Assembly (NCBI GenBank): GCA_965198825.1
Contig: CBDAQB010000003.1
Span: 1,674,001 to 1,738,000 of the forward strand
DNA: 64,000 bases
Reading direction: 5' to 3'
DNA from: BOG-908 sp965198825
GTDB lineage: Bacteria > Pseudomonadota > Alphaproteobacteria > Acetobacterales > Acetobacteraceae
Shown here piece by piece: positions 1 through 8,905 of this stretch (positions within the stretch are counted from its first letter, which is position 1; every line of letters begins with the position of its first letter). A program made the translations under genes and the position numbers. Under the pieces are notes generated by a model. The model was not told the DNA's origin. It searched no databases and was given only the letters and a program-made list of their open reading frames with translations.

Positions 1-218
1 AGGCTTTCGCCTGTTTTGTGAACGATCAGGCGGATGTCCCGATTGACGCGTGCCGACCAAAAATTCTGGTCCTTGCTCTTGTCGATGCGGTGCAACTGGA
101 GTCCGTTACCAGACGGGTCCATCTGGAGGTCGAAGACACTCGCCTTCACCGCCTTCTGGTCCAAGCCGAAGAGGCGGTTGAAGGAAGACGTAAAGGTGTC
201 CGCGATGAGGAAGTTCAT
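1..218 (-). CDS. RelE-like N-terminal domain, probably of a UvrD/Rep-type helicase (partial, runs off the left edge)
   Basis: Only the first 72 codons are in the window; the frame is open to base 1. The start ATG (216-218) lies 2 bases after the TGA of the upstream uracil-glycosylase-like gene, so this is the next gene of the same operon. The visible part begins MNFLIADTF and contains DQKAVKASVFDLQ, FWSARVNRDIRLI and VHKTGES. That pattern (a helix, then a W/R-rich strand ending in DIRLIVHK) is the RelE/ParE-like fold I remember at the N-terminus of some large UvrD-like helicases found beside restriction genes. The RelE-like reading is good; the helicase continuation is memory-based inference because none of it is visible. 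Confidence 0.7.
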   Translation of the reverse strand, partial: MNFLIADTFTSSFNRLFGLDQKAVKASVFDLQMDPSGNGLQLHRIDKSKDQNFWSARVNRDIRLIVHKTGES

Positions 219-220
219 GG

Positions 221-988
221 TCAGCCCAGCGCTGCTTTGACGCCGTCGCGGGCCAGCAGGCCTAACCGGCCTCGCTCGTGGAGTTCGCCGCTCAGCCAGT
301 TAGGCAGCAGCGCGCCCTGGGAAGCGAAGTGTTCCGTATGGACCACCACCACCTTCCCGTCTGTGTAGGTTACACCGTTGATCGCACGCCAATGTCCTGC
401 GCGGGCTTTCGCGAACACCTGTCGACAAGCCTGGATGTAATTTCCCTTCGTGCCCAAGCCAAGCATTACGATCAGCTTCGTTTCGGGCGGCAGGTCGGCG
501 AGATAACGGGTCGCGCACTTCTCAACAATCATCTTGCCGAAATCGTGCGCGACAAACTTATCGAGCATTCCGCCTCCGGTGCCCTTCCATCGCTTCCTCG
601 GGTCCGGTTCCTTCGGGTCGGAGCATTCCACCGTACAACGAACAAACGAGCCGAAATGAAACCGGCCTCGTCTGTCCGCGATCGCTCGATCGACAAGCTC
701 GCTGCTAGGCGCTGGCAGCAGGCCGATGTGATGCAATATCTTGGCGAGGTTTGTGCGTCCGCCTCGAAATGCGATCTGATCGTGCGGTTGCCTCGCCAGT
801 GCTCCGGCCTGAGTCGGCCCTTTTGAAAAACCGAGCACCACGATTTCGGGCAACGGGTTTCCCCAAGCCAGCGGATTGTTCGTGATCCGCCAACCGTCAT
901 CTTCCGTGCGGGTAAGATCGAATGCGTAGGGCTGGCCACGATGGCAAATCGCGCAATCGATACGGCCGGATACGGGGAGCAGCGCCAT
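221..988 (-). CDS. Uracil-DNA-glycosylase-superfamily-like protein of the restriction operon
   Basis: A 255-residue protein starting 3 bases after the methyltransferase stop. The N-terminus carries a CxxC pair (CAICH). A strand-plus-loop LGFSKGPTQAG is followed by IAFRGGRTNLAKIL, which resembles the UDG-superfamily layout of a catalytic glycine loop and then a G-rich helix N-terminus. Near the C-terminus VVVVHTEHFASQG sits where UDG proteins have their H-P-S motif. These are weak but correctly ordered matches, so I call it UDG-like rather than a named family. If right, it could act on modified or deaminated bases, complementing the nucleases around it. It is about the usual length for single-domain UDGs. 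No signal peptide or membrane segment is seen. Confidence 0.6.
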   Translation of the reverse strand: MALLPVSGRIDCAICHRGQPYAFDLTRTEDDGWRITNNPLAWGNPLPEIVVLGFSKGPTQAGALARQPHDQIAFRGGRTNLAKILHHIGLLPAPSSELVDRAIADRRGRFHFGSFVRCTVECSDPKEPDPRKRWKGTGGGMLDKFVAHDFGKMIVEKCATRYLADLPPETKLIVMLGLGTKGNYIQACRQVFAKARAGHWRAINGVTYTDGKVVVVHTEHFASQGALLPNWLSGELHERGRLGLLARDGVKAALG

Positions 989-991
989 CGG

Positions 992-3925
992 TTACACCCC
1001 GAACACCTTCATAACCTCATCACCGAAGTGATTGATGACCTTCACCGCGATGCGACCGCTTTCCGGCCGCTCGAATGGACGCGAGGTGTCCGAGTAGAGC
1101 ATAGCCCAGGCGTCCTCGTCGATCTCGCCCTGAAGTGCGGTCTTGAGGCTTTTGTAGGGATCATTGGCGCCAAGGAAGTAGGCGTGGCGCACGAAGAAGC
1201 TTTCCTCATTGTAGTCGGTGTCGATGAACCAGGCGGCGATACCCTTGGTGTCGTTCGAGCGGATGTCGCCGGTGTTGGGATCGAACACGTCGACGCCATT
1301 TACCTTCACGCGGATTTCCGGGCCGCCGTTGTCGAGGATTTCGACATCGGGTTCGCCGAACACGACGAACATGTTGCCGCGCCCGGTGTTCTTCAGTTCC
1401 TCCGACATGTGCATGTCGGGGTTGATCCGCGCCTTGAGGATTTTGAGGCTGCCGAGGCTTCCCAGCTCCGATGAATGGGCGTCGAAATTGAAGGCGCAAG
1501 CAATCAGCACGTCGAAGCGGGCATCCACGGCTTCACGGGCGGCGGCAACCAGGTCCTGGCGGCCGACCGTGCCGTATTCCGGACCGATCAGGATCGCAGC
1601 TCGCCGTTCGGGGCCGTTCTCGCCTTCGACGAAGGTGCCGCTCGCGCCGATGAAATTGCCCGGCCAGGGCGCCAGGCTTTCGAAGGTAATACGGTCGCCC
1701 TTGGCCTGCTGCTTGACGCCCTCCGCCTTGAGGTAGTCGATGACGATGCCCGCAAAATCCTGACCCGCGAGGTTTGCATCGTTAGGCGAGCGCCGGCCCT
1801 CTGCGGCCTCGATGTCGTCAATCAGTTCCTCCTCACTCGCAGGCAACACGCGGTGGGGCGACAGGCTCTCGACTGTGAACGGCCCGGCGACGCGCACCCG
1901 GGAATTGTCGACGTAGGGCTTGTCATAAAGGTATTCGACGTCGGCCCGCGCAGCGATCGAGGCGTCGATCTCATTCTGGCAGGCAATGCGCGCTTCCCAC
2001 CATTTGGCGTGGGGTTCTTTGGCGGAGGCAGGCGCGCCGGGCGGTAACTCGCGCGGAGTCTGCCAGTCCTCATAACTTTTGCCAAGCTCGTTATTGAGTC
2101 CGGCACGCAGCGTTTCCAGCACTGTCTGCCACTTTTCCCAGATATCGTCGATCAGCGGATTGTTGGCGATATCCTTAAGCATGATATGCGCCGCTCGCTC
2201 ATAGACGAAGCCTTGGCGAATCTCGTTTCGCACCAGCGTGTCGAGCGGCACTGTCTGGGTGAGCGAGGCTTCCTTGATGAGCCCCTCCCGACTGTCGGCC
2301 AGCAGATACCAGGGATAGCGCGCGGACATTAGCCGCGTGCGCGCGAGGGCCAATGCAACGCGGCTAGTGTCTATTGTGATCCAGCGGCGGCCCCATTGTT
2401 CGGCAACATAGGCGGTGGTGCCCGAGCCGCAGGTCGGATCGAGCACCAAGTCGCCTGGATCGGTTGCCATCAAAATACAACGCTCGACGATCTTCGAGGA
2501 ACTTTGAACGACGTAGACCTTATCCTCCGAAAATCCTGTCATCAAAACATCACGCCAGATATTATTGATCGGCGACACAGCAAAATCCGATAACATGCGC
2601 CGATACATCAAGCTATTGCCGATCGGGTCCAGCCGAGCAGCGCGACGGAGACGCTCAATTCCTTCGGCGTGGGTCTTCCAATACCCTTTACCTGGCGAAA
2701 ACTGTCTGCCAAAAGCCGGAACTGGAAAACTGCCCGGTGGACGCTGGCTGGTCAGATTATCCGGTGCGAACACCTCGTATCCATCCTTAAGATCAGCACC
2801 GTCCGGTCTTATGCGAACCTTCGCGGTTTTTGATGGGTCGGTCGACCAGCGGTATTGCGTCGTGCCTTCTGCTCCAAGGTCCTTAAATGAATAAAGAGGA
2901 CGGTATTTAAGTCGACTTCGATTTTTTGCATAAAATAGAATGTAGTCGTAGACACCTGCCAACGACTCTGACGTTGCACTGCTCGTCTTGACGGCGGCGA
3001 TGGAGGCAACGAATGTGTCCGCCCCAAACACTTCGTCCATCACTGCCCGCACGCGATGTACATTCTCATCGCCGATCTGCACGAAAATCGAGCCACTCTC
3101 GGTCAGCAGGTCGCGCATCGCCGTCAGGCGATCCCGAAGATAGGTCAGGTAGCTGTGTATGCCGTCCTTCCAGGTGTCTCGGAATGCCTTGACCTGCTCT
3201 GGCTCGCGGCTGATGTCGGTTTGCTTGCCGTCCCTGACGTCGCGTGATTGCGTCGAAACCTGCCAGTTCGAGTTGAACTTGATGCCGTAGGGCGGGTCAA
3301 AATAGATGCACTGCACCTTCCCTTTCAGGCTTTCGCGCTCGGACAGGCTCGCCATGACCTGAAGGCTGTCGCCCAGGATCATGCGGTTGGACCAGTGCTG
3401 GTCGTGCTGGTAGAACTCGGCCCGCTGCTCGGGCGTGACGCCGTTGAAGTCGGCGAACAGGTCGGGGATGGCGGCCTCCGCCTCACGCTTCGCCGCCGTG
3501 CGGCGCTTCAGGTCTTCGATGATCGCCTTGGGGTGGATCTTCTCCTGGATGTAGAGCGGCGGCACATTGACGACGAGATCGGACCAATCCTGCCTGTCCT
3601 TGCCGCGCCAAACGAGTTGCGCGTCGGAGAGCGTGAGCTTGCCGGTCTCTGCCAGCTCCTTCATCTGCGCGTCGGTGATGGTGATCTTGGCGCCGTTCCA
3701 AATCAGCTCAGGCTGGCTCGGCTCCTCCGGCGTCCGCGTCTCGCCTTCGGCCAGAGGCCGGGCGCGCGGATAATGCCTCGGCGGCTTCGGCGCCGCGTCC
3801 TCGTCGCGCCGAAAAAAGCTTTCCATCTCCGCGGTCGGAATGTTCCGGCGGGTGGCCTCGTTGTGCTTGAGGGCATCGACCTGCTTGGAGGATTTGCCAT
3901 TGGAGGATCGGGGGGAACGGGCCAT
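992..3925 (-). CDS. mod: Type III-like site-specific DNA methyltransferase (Mod), N6-adenine type
   Basis: The 977-residue protein carries DPPYG at residues 210-214 and DPTCGSGTT at 496-504. This motif order, catalytic DPPY before the SAM-binding loop, is that of beta-class adenine methyltransferases such as type III Mod subunits. A basic, low-complexity start (about residues 1-75) precedes a region rich in short helices, and about 450 residues after the SAM loop would hold target recognition and Res contacts. It is longer than classical Mod (about 650 residues). The ATG overlaps the TGA of the DUF262 gene by one base (TGATG), implying translational coupling. It should methylate host DNA at the site cut by the Res protein. 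Confidence 0.9.
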   Translation of the reverse strand: MARSPRSSNGKSSKQVDALKHNEATRRNIPTAEMESFFRRDEDAAPKPPRHYPRARPLAEGETRTPEEPSQPELIWNGAKITITDAQMKELAETGKLTLSDAQLVWRGKDRQDWSDLVVNVPPLYIQEKIHPKAIIEDLKRRTAAKREAEAAIPDLFADFNGVTPEQRAEFYQHDQHWSNRMILGDSLQVMASLSERESLKGKVQCIYFDPPYGIKFNSNWQVSTQSRDVRDGKQTDISREPEQVKAFRDTWKDGIHSYLTYLRDRLTAMRDLLTESGSIFVQIGDENVHRVRAVMDEVFGADTFVASIAAVKTSSATSESLAGVYDYILFYAKNRSRLKYRPLYSFKDLGAEGTTQYRWSTDPSKTAKVRIRPDGADLKDGYEVFAPDNLTSQRPPGSFPVPAFGRQFSPGKGYWKTHAEGIERLRRAARLDPIGNSLMYRRMLSDFAVSPINNIWRDVLMTGFSEDKVYVVQSSSKIVERCILMATDPGDLVLDPTCGSGTTAYVAEQWGRRWITIDTSRVALALARTRLMSARYPWYLLADSREGLIKEASLTQTVPLDTLVRNEIRQGFVYERAAHIMLKDIANNPLIDDIWEKWQTVLETLRAGLNNELGKSYEDWQTPRELPPGAPASAKEPHAKWWEARIACQNEIDASIAARADVEYLYDKPYVDNSRVRVAGPFTVESLSPHRVLPASEEELIDDIEAAEGRRSPNDANLAGQDFAGIVIDYLKAEGVKQQAKGDRITFESLAPWPGNFIGASGTFVEGENGPERRAAILIGPEYGTVGRQDLVAAAREAVDARFDVLIACAFNFDAHSSELGSLGSLKILKARINPDMHMSEELKNTGRGNMFVVFGEPDVEILDNGGPEIRVKVNGVDVFDPNTGDIRSNDTKGIAAWFIDTDYNEESFFVRHAYFLGANDPYKSLKTALQGEIDEDAWAMLYSDTSRPFERPESGRIAVKVINHFGDEVMKVFGV

Positions 3926-5793
3926 CAGGCGGGAAGCTCGCTCTCGGACGATTCCATCAGTTCGGCTTCTTGTTCATCCTCGCCAAAGCTGTCGTCGGGA
4001 TCTGGCGGGGCAATATCTTCGCGGACCGCGGGTTTGCCCATGGCCGCCTCGATCAGTTTCAGTAGCCGTTCGCGGCGATCGTTGAAAAACGCGTCGAATT
4101 CGTTCGCACGAATCAGACTGACATCGAGCTCATGCGTCCGCAAAATGGACTCAAGACGTTCGGTTGCGATTGGTGGAATTCGCTCACCCCCCTTCTCCAG
4201 TCGAGCGAGATAGGCGGATGGGGCAACGCCGCCGATGATCCGGTTGGTACGCGCCGACAAAGGGGTCTTGTTGATAATGCTGTTGTAGACTTCGGGCTTG
4301 ATTCCCTGTTGCTTGCACCACGCTTCGGGAAAGACGTGATGTATGTCTACGTTCTCGTCGAAGAAGACCGTTTGATCGAACGGCTGGCCAGAGCGGAAAT
4401 CCTCGGCGCCGCAGCGCATCAATAAGGCGTGCACGCCCTTGTAGGCGGCGGAAAGCCTGGTTCGCAGGGTACGCAGCCGCTCTTCCCGTAGATCCGCGCG
4501 TTCGATCGTCTGCGGAACAGGTCCGTCAGAAATCCAGCGGGGAACGTCGCGGATGTCGAGCGCAAAACGGGACTCTACCGCGGAGCCGTAAAGCTCGCCG
4601 AAGACGCCGCACCAGTACCATTGCGCAAGCAGCTTTCTGACTGCGTCATTCTCCCAATTCGGCCCGAGCTCCGCCAGGATTGCGGCGAGCGGAACAAGCT
4701 GCGTTTGGTAGGGAAGATCGCGGGCACGAAAAACCTTCAAGCTATGCAGGAACTTGGCTGCCGTCACATAACCTTGTTCGACCCGGTCGGCGTATTCGCG
4801 ATAGGCGGACAAGGGAATTTGCAGCAGGCTATTGCGGGTCGCGCTTATCGCCGGCGGATCGCGCCCCTCGGCTTCTGTCTTGGTTCGTAGTGCCTTGGTG
4901 TGCAGGAGCGATATCGCCTGGAGGAATTCAACCGGCTCCACACCGGCCAAAACGGGCAGTTTCATGAGCCGATCCCGACGAACCTTCCAGTCGTCACGGA
5001 GACGGAACTTCTGGCCGGCATACATCGCCGTCACGAGTTCGAAGGCATCGAGCGCCTTTCCGCCAGTATTGACCTTCTCGAAAACAAGGCAGACGGCGGC
5101 GCGACTGGTGTCCTTCCCGAGCGTGATCACCGGCACCTGATAGTCGGCGAAGTTGTTGATGACCTTGATTGAAAAGTCGTTGATCAGGGCCATGTGGTCT
5201 TTACGAGCTTCCATGTCCTTCAACACCCATGTAAGGGCCGCCTGCACCCAAAGCTGAGCCTCGAATATGCGATCGATCGGGAAGTGAAGAGCAGTGAACT
5301 CTGCCTCTTCAGTTGATAGATCGAGAGCGATATCGCGACCGAAGTTCTCGCGAATGACGCGATCCTCGGGAACGGCAACGATCGCGTCGGGCCGGGTGAC
5401 GTTAAGATTCAAGGCGGCTTTGATATCGAAATAGAAGTGGAGCCGGGCAGGTCGCTTCTTTGCGGTCTGCGTAAGGACCGGCGAGCGGGTCGAAGTGGAC
5501 TGATACAGCGAAGTCATTCGCTGTTGGCCATCAAGGAGGTAAGCCTCAAGCGGCTTGCTCGCCGGAGGCGCGCCTTCGACCGACCGCACGGCAAAAGCTA
5601 CTTCGCCCGAGGCGTCGAGTGTCATCAAAGCACCGACGGGGAAGCCCTCAGAAATCGACGCGAGCAGATCAATAATCCGATCTTGGTCCCAGACCCATCC
5701 GCGCTGGAAATCCGGAAGTTGTAACTTCCCTTCATGGCACTGCCGCATTAGATCCTTAAGGGCGACAGGGTGTGTTTTAAACGATGTTGTCAC
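3925..5793 (-). CDS. GmrSD-like DUF262/DUF1524 protein
   Basis: The 622-residue protein has the DUF262 hallmarks LPDFQRGWVW (26-35) and DGQQR (88-92), the NTP-binding/ParB-like half of GmrSD-type type IV restriction enzymes. Near residues 484-508, IHHVFPEAW followed by two spaced asparagines (NSIIN) matches the HNH nuclease of DUF1524, so both halves are fused and the key residues look intact. The GTG start directly abuts the Res stop codon, and the stop overlaps the mod start. GmrSD enzymes cut DNA with modified bases. Its position between res and mod is unusual and suggests it either adds restriction of modified phage DNA or works with the methyltransferase as an accessory. The second role is inference. 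Confidence 0.88.
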   Translation of the reverse strand: MTTSFKTHPVALKDLMRQCHEGKLQLPDFQRGWVWDQDRIIDLLASISEGFPVGALMTLDASGEVAFAVRSVEGAPPASKPLEAYLLDGQQRMTSLYQSTSTRSPVLTQTAKKRPARLHFYFDIKAALNLNVTRPDAIVAVPEDRVIRENFGRDIALDLSTEEAEFTALHFPIDRIFEAQLWVQAALTWVLKDMEARKDHMALINDFSIKVINNFADYQVPVITLGKDTSRAAVCLVFEKVNTGGKALDAFELVTAMYAGQKFRLRDDWKVRRDRLMKLPVLAGVEPVEFLQAISLLHTKALRTKTEAEGRDPPAISATRNSLLQIPLSAYREYADRVEQGYVTAAKFLHSLKVFRARDLPYQTQLVPLAAILAELGPNWENDAVRKLLAQWYWCGVFGELYGSAVESRFALDIRDVPRWISDGPVPQTIERADLREERLRTLRTRLSAAYKGVHALLMRCGAEDFRSGQPFDQTVFFDENVDIHHVFPEAWCKQQGIKPEVYNSIINKTPLSARTNRIIGGVAPSAYLARLEKGGERIPPIATERLESILRTHELDVSLIRANEFDAFFNDRRERLLKLIEAAMGKPAVREDIAPPDPDDSFGEDEQEAELMESSESELPA

Positions 5794-8700
5794 CTACTGT
5801 TCCCCCATCAACCGCTTGACCAGTGCGGCGAAGTCCTCGTCTATAACAGCCCAGTCGCGAAATTCGGCGAAGGCCCAGCGGCCAAAGCTGCCGAGCGCGT
5901 TGACGCCAGGGACCCAGAGTTCGCGCGTCGTCTGGGCCTTGGCCTTGTCGGCCTCGTCCTTGATGCCCTTCACCTCGAGAACAAGGCTGAGCGGCTCGTC
6001 GCCACCATCGTCGAGCCGCACCAGAAAGTCGGGTAGGTAGCGCCGGGTGATGCCGCTATCGAGATAGGGTATCTCGAACCCGAGCGCCTGGTTCTTTGCG
6101 TAGGCGAGCACACGCGGATGGGCCTCGAGGGCGAGGGCGAGTTGCTCCTCCCAGCTACTATCCAGCACGACATGGCTGATGTGGCTCTTGGGCGGCTGCG
6201 CGCCGGTCCTCCAGCAGGGCTTTGAAGTGATGAAGTTGACGTGGCGCGTCGAGCCTTTGGGATTATAGGGATCGAGCACGGCTACGATGTGCCCTCCGCC
6301 GGCGCGGGTGCAGGCGATGTCGATCTTCTCGGCCGCGCGGGCGAGCTGGTCCTGATAGAGGATCGCGCCGACCGGAACACCTTTCGTAACGAGATAACCT
6401 TCGTCGAGCCAGCGGCGCGCGAGACGCTGAATTTGCGGGAAAAGGTGCTGCTTCGGGAAACCGTCCTCGTCGCGGAAGCTGGTGTAGAGAAGGTGCTTGG
6501 CGAGGTTGAAGCTGATCTCGGAAGGGCGAAGGCGCTCCAACACTTGGGGCGTAATCGTAACGCCGGCGCCGACGATCCCCTCCATCACGACTGAGGTGGG
6601 GCCGATGTCGGCCGGCGTGATTTCCAGACGGCTCTCCTCGGTGAAGACAGCTTCGAGCTTTTCGGACGGCAGATCGCGGCGATAGCCGCTGACGCGCGGG
6701 AAGACGATTTCGAGCTCCGCCCGCTCCTTGATCGCATGAACGCGCGTGACCGGCTTCGGCTTGGTCGGCTTTGCGATCTGCGGCGAGGAAGCGAAGTCGA
6801 ACGGAATCCCCATGATGTCGGCGTATTCGACATCGAATAGGCCGGTCTCGGGGTTCAGGTCATAGGACTGGCGACGAAGGCCGCGCCCGACCACCTGCTC
6901 GCACAGAAGTTGGGTGCCGAACGCGCGAACGCCGAGGATGTGCGTCACGGTGTTCGTGTCCCAGCCTTCAGTCAGCATGGAAACCGAGACGACGCATCGG
7001 ATCTGCTCGCCAAGGCGACCGGGGCGGCCAACGGTGTTCATCACCTCGCGCAGCAGCGCGCTCTCGCTGGCCTCACCCAGCGCGGCGCCGGCGCCTTCGC
7101 GGGCCGCCAGCTCACGCTTGAACTGCTCGATCTCCGGACCGGCCGCGCCGCGGAAACCCTTGTCGAGGGCGTCGCCAGCTTCGATCTGGCGGGAGTCGAT
7201 CAGCAGCGTTCGCGGACGAGGGAGGCGCGCACCCTGTTCGTCATAGTTGCGGAACAGCTCCAGATGGCCGGCATGAAAGGCCGCGCGTTCGCCTTCCTCG
7301 GCGTCGCCGCGCTCGAAGCCGGCGATCCATTCGAACACCAGCTTAGAAATCGCCGTGTTCTGGCACACGACGATGAAAACGGGCGGCACGCCGATGCCGG
7401 CCCGCTGCCAGCGCTGGTACTCGCCTTCATAGTGGCTGTAGAGGGCGTTCAACGCCGTCTTTAGCGTGTTGGGCAGGTCGAAGGGGCTGAGCTTGGCGGC
7501 GCCGGCCGCCGTCTTCGGCAGATCCTTGCCGATGTGCTTCCACAGGTCGCGATAAACGACCGTATCGGTCTGCACGAGGTTGTCGCTCACTGGCACGCGC
7601 GGCAGCTTGACGATGCCACTTTCGATGGCGTCCATCAGGCTGAAATCGGACATGACCCACGGGAAGAGCGTGCCTTCCTGGTAGCCAGAGCCGCGCAGGA
7701 AGAAGGGGGTGGCGGAGAGGTCATAGACCGCGCGCACGCCCTTCGACAGCTTGCGATCCAGCGCCTCGATGCCGTTGATCCAGAGCCGCGCGGCTTCCTC
7801 GTTCTCGGCCGCTTCCTTCTTGTCGTCGCCGGTCAGCGCGCCCTCGGCGTCAGCGCCGACCTTGTGCCGATAGCAGTGGTGCGCTTCGTCGTTGAGGACG
7901 TTGACGCGGTCGTAGCGGAGCAGCTTGCCGCACGCCCGTTCCAGCATCTCCGCGTCGGTTTCCGTCGTCTTGAGCGGCTCGGGATCATTCCCCTGAAGGA
8001 AGCTGCGCGCGACCTTGGGCAGTGCCAGCGTCTCGCGATGCTGAAAGGCGTGGTAGTTGGTGATCACGATCTCCGCGCGCCGGATGTCGGGTAACATCTC
8101 CGGCGGCACGATCTCGCGCGTCTCATAATAGTTGTCTGGCTCGCTCGGCTGGAGCACACGGAGCCGGTCCTTGATCGTGATGCCGGGTGCGACGATCAGG
8201 AAGGCGCGGGAGAAGTCCTTCGACTCCTTTCGGGCGGCATTCACCGCCTGCCAGGCAATCAGCATGGCCATGACGGTCGTCTTGCCGCTACCCGTCGCCA
8301 TCTTCATCGCCAGGCGGAACAGTTCCGGATTGGCCTCCTCGTTGGCATTCGCGATCTGATCCAGGAGGCCCTTCGAGGCCGCACGCCTGGGTGCGACCTC
8401 AGTTAGCCAGATGATCGTCTCGACGGCTTCGAGCTGGCAGAAGAAGGGACGCGGGCCGGCCCACCATTCTTGAGGCCGGCGCCAATGCTCCAGGAGCCGC
8501 TGGGAGACGGCGGTCACGCCCCAGTCGGCGGGATTGCGCAGGCTCCGCCACGGATCGACGTAGCCGCGGATCTCGTTGATGAGCGCGTTTTCGGTATAGG
8601 TCTCCAGGTCGAGGGAGGCCTGCAAGGTTGACGCTTTCTTCCGCGAGGCCGGAACAGGGACTATGAAGCGCGATGGGCGGCGCCCCTGCCTCGGCTCCCC

Positions 8701-8820
8701 TTCGAGGGGCTGACCGTTCTGATCGAGCGGGTGATGCAGTTCCGGCGCGCGATAGGGCGAGTTCAGAATCGGCCGCTCATAGAAACTGTTCAAATTCTTC
8801 GCCCCCTCCCCACGGATCAA
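5794..8820 (-). CDS. res: Type III-like restriction endonuclease subunit (Res)
   Basis: The 1008-residue protein contains a superfamily 2 helicase core with ATGSGKT at 175-181 and DEAH at 311-314. A motif VI-like stretch with VVGRGLRRQ lies further on. The C-terminal nuclease is of PD-(D/E)XK type: RYLPDF followed by LEVKG in the last 90 residues. That is the architecture of type III Res proteins, which translocate or switch on DNA and cut after pairing with Mod. The start is TTG: an in-frame TAA lies two codons upstream and no ATG occurs before conserved sequence. It begins 85 bases after the UvrD gene and abuts the DUF262 gene, so all belong to one transcription unit. Confidence 0.9.
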   Translation of the reverse strand: MIRGEGAKNLNSFYERPILNSPYRAPELHHPLDQNGQPLEGEPRQGRRPSRFIVPVPASRKKASTLQASLDLETYTENALINEIRGYVDPWRSLRNPADWGVTAVSQRLLEHWRRPQEWWAGPRPFFCQLEAVETIIWLTEVAPRRAASKGLLDQIANANEEANPELFRLAMKMATGSGKTTVMAMLIAWQAVNAARKESKDFSRAFLIVAPGITIKDRLRVLQPSEPDNYYETREIVPPEMLPDIRRAEIVITNYHAFQHRETLALPKVARSFLQGNDPEPLKTTETDAEMLERACGKLLRYDRVNVLNDEAHHCYRHKVGADAEGALTGDDKKEAAENEEAARLWINGIEALDRKLSKGVRAVYDLSATPFFLRGSGYQEGTLFPWVMSDFSLMDAIESGIVKLPRVPVSDNLVQTDTVVYRDLWKHIGKDLPKTAAGAAKLSPFDLPNTLKTALNALYSHYEGEYQRWQRAGIGVPPVFIVVCQNTAISKLVFEWIAGFERGDAEEGERAAFHAGHLELFRNYDEQGARLPRPRTLLIDSRQIEAGDALDKGFRGAAGPEIEQFKRELAAREGAGAALGEASESALLREVMNTVGRPGRLGEQIRCVVSVSMLTEGWDTNTVTHILGVRAFGTQLLCEQVVGRGLRRQSYDLNPETGLFDVEYADIMGIPFDFASSPQIAKPTKPKPVTRVHAIKERAELEIVFPRVSGYRRDLPSEKLEAVFTEESRLEITPADIGPTSVVMEGIVGAGVTITPQVLERLRPSEISFNLAKHLLYTSFRDEDGFPKQHLFPQIQRLARRWLDEGYLVTKGVPVGAILYQDQLARAAEKIDIACTRAGGGHIVAVLDPYNPKGSTRHVNFITSKPCWRTGAQPPKSHISHVVLDSSWEEQLALALEAHPRVLAYAKNQALGFEIPYLDSGITRRYLPDFLVRLDDGGDEPLSLVLEVKGIKDEADKAKAQTTRELWVPGVNALGSFGRWAFAEFRDWAVIDEDFAALVKRLMGEQ

Positions 8821-8905
8821 ATCTTACTGAAACTCAACTCAGCACACTTCTTGAATTGACGGGACGGCCATCGTAGCTCCCACTGACATGCTCCACCTCG
8901 GTGTC

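Noticed and set aside
3248..4213. Plus-strand open frame of 321 codons
   Set aside because: Antisense to the mod and DUF262 genes; high GC produces long complementary frames. No motif or ribosome-binding site.
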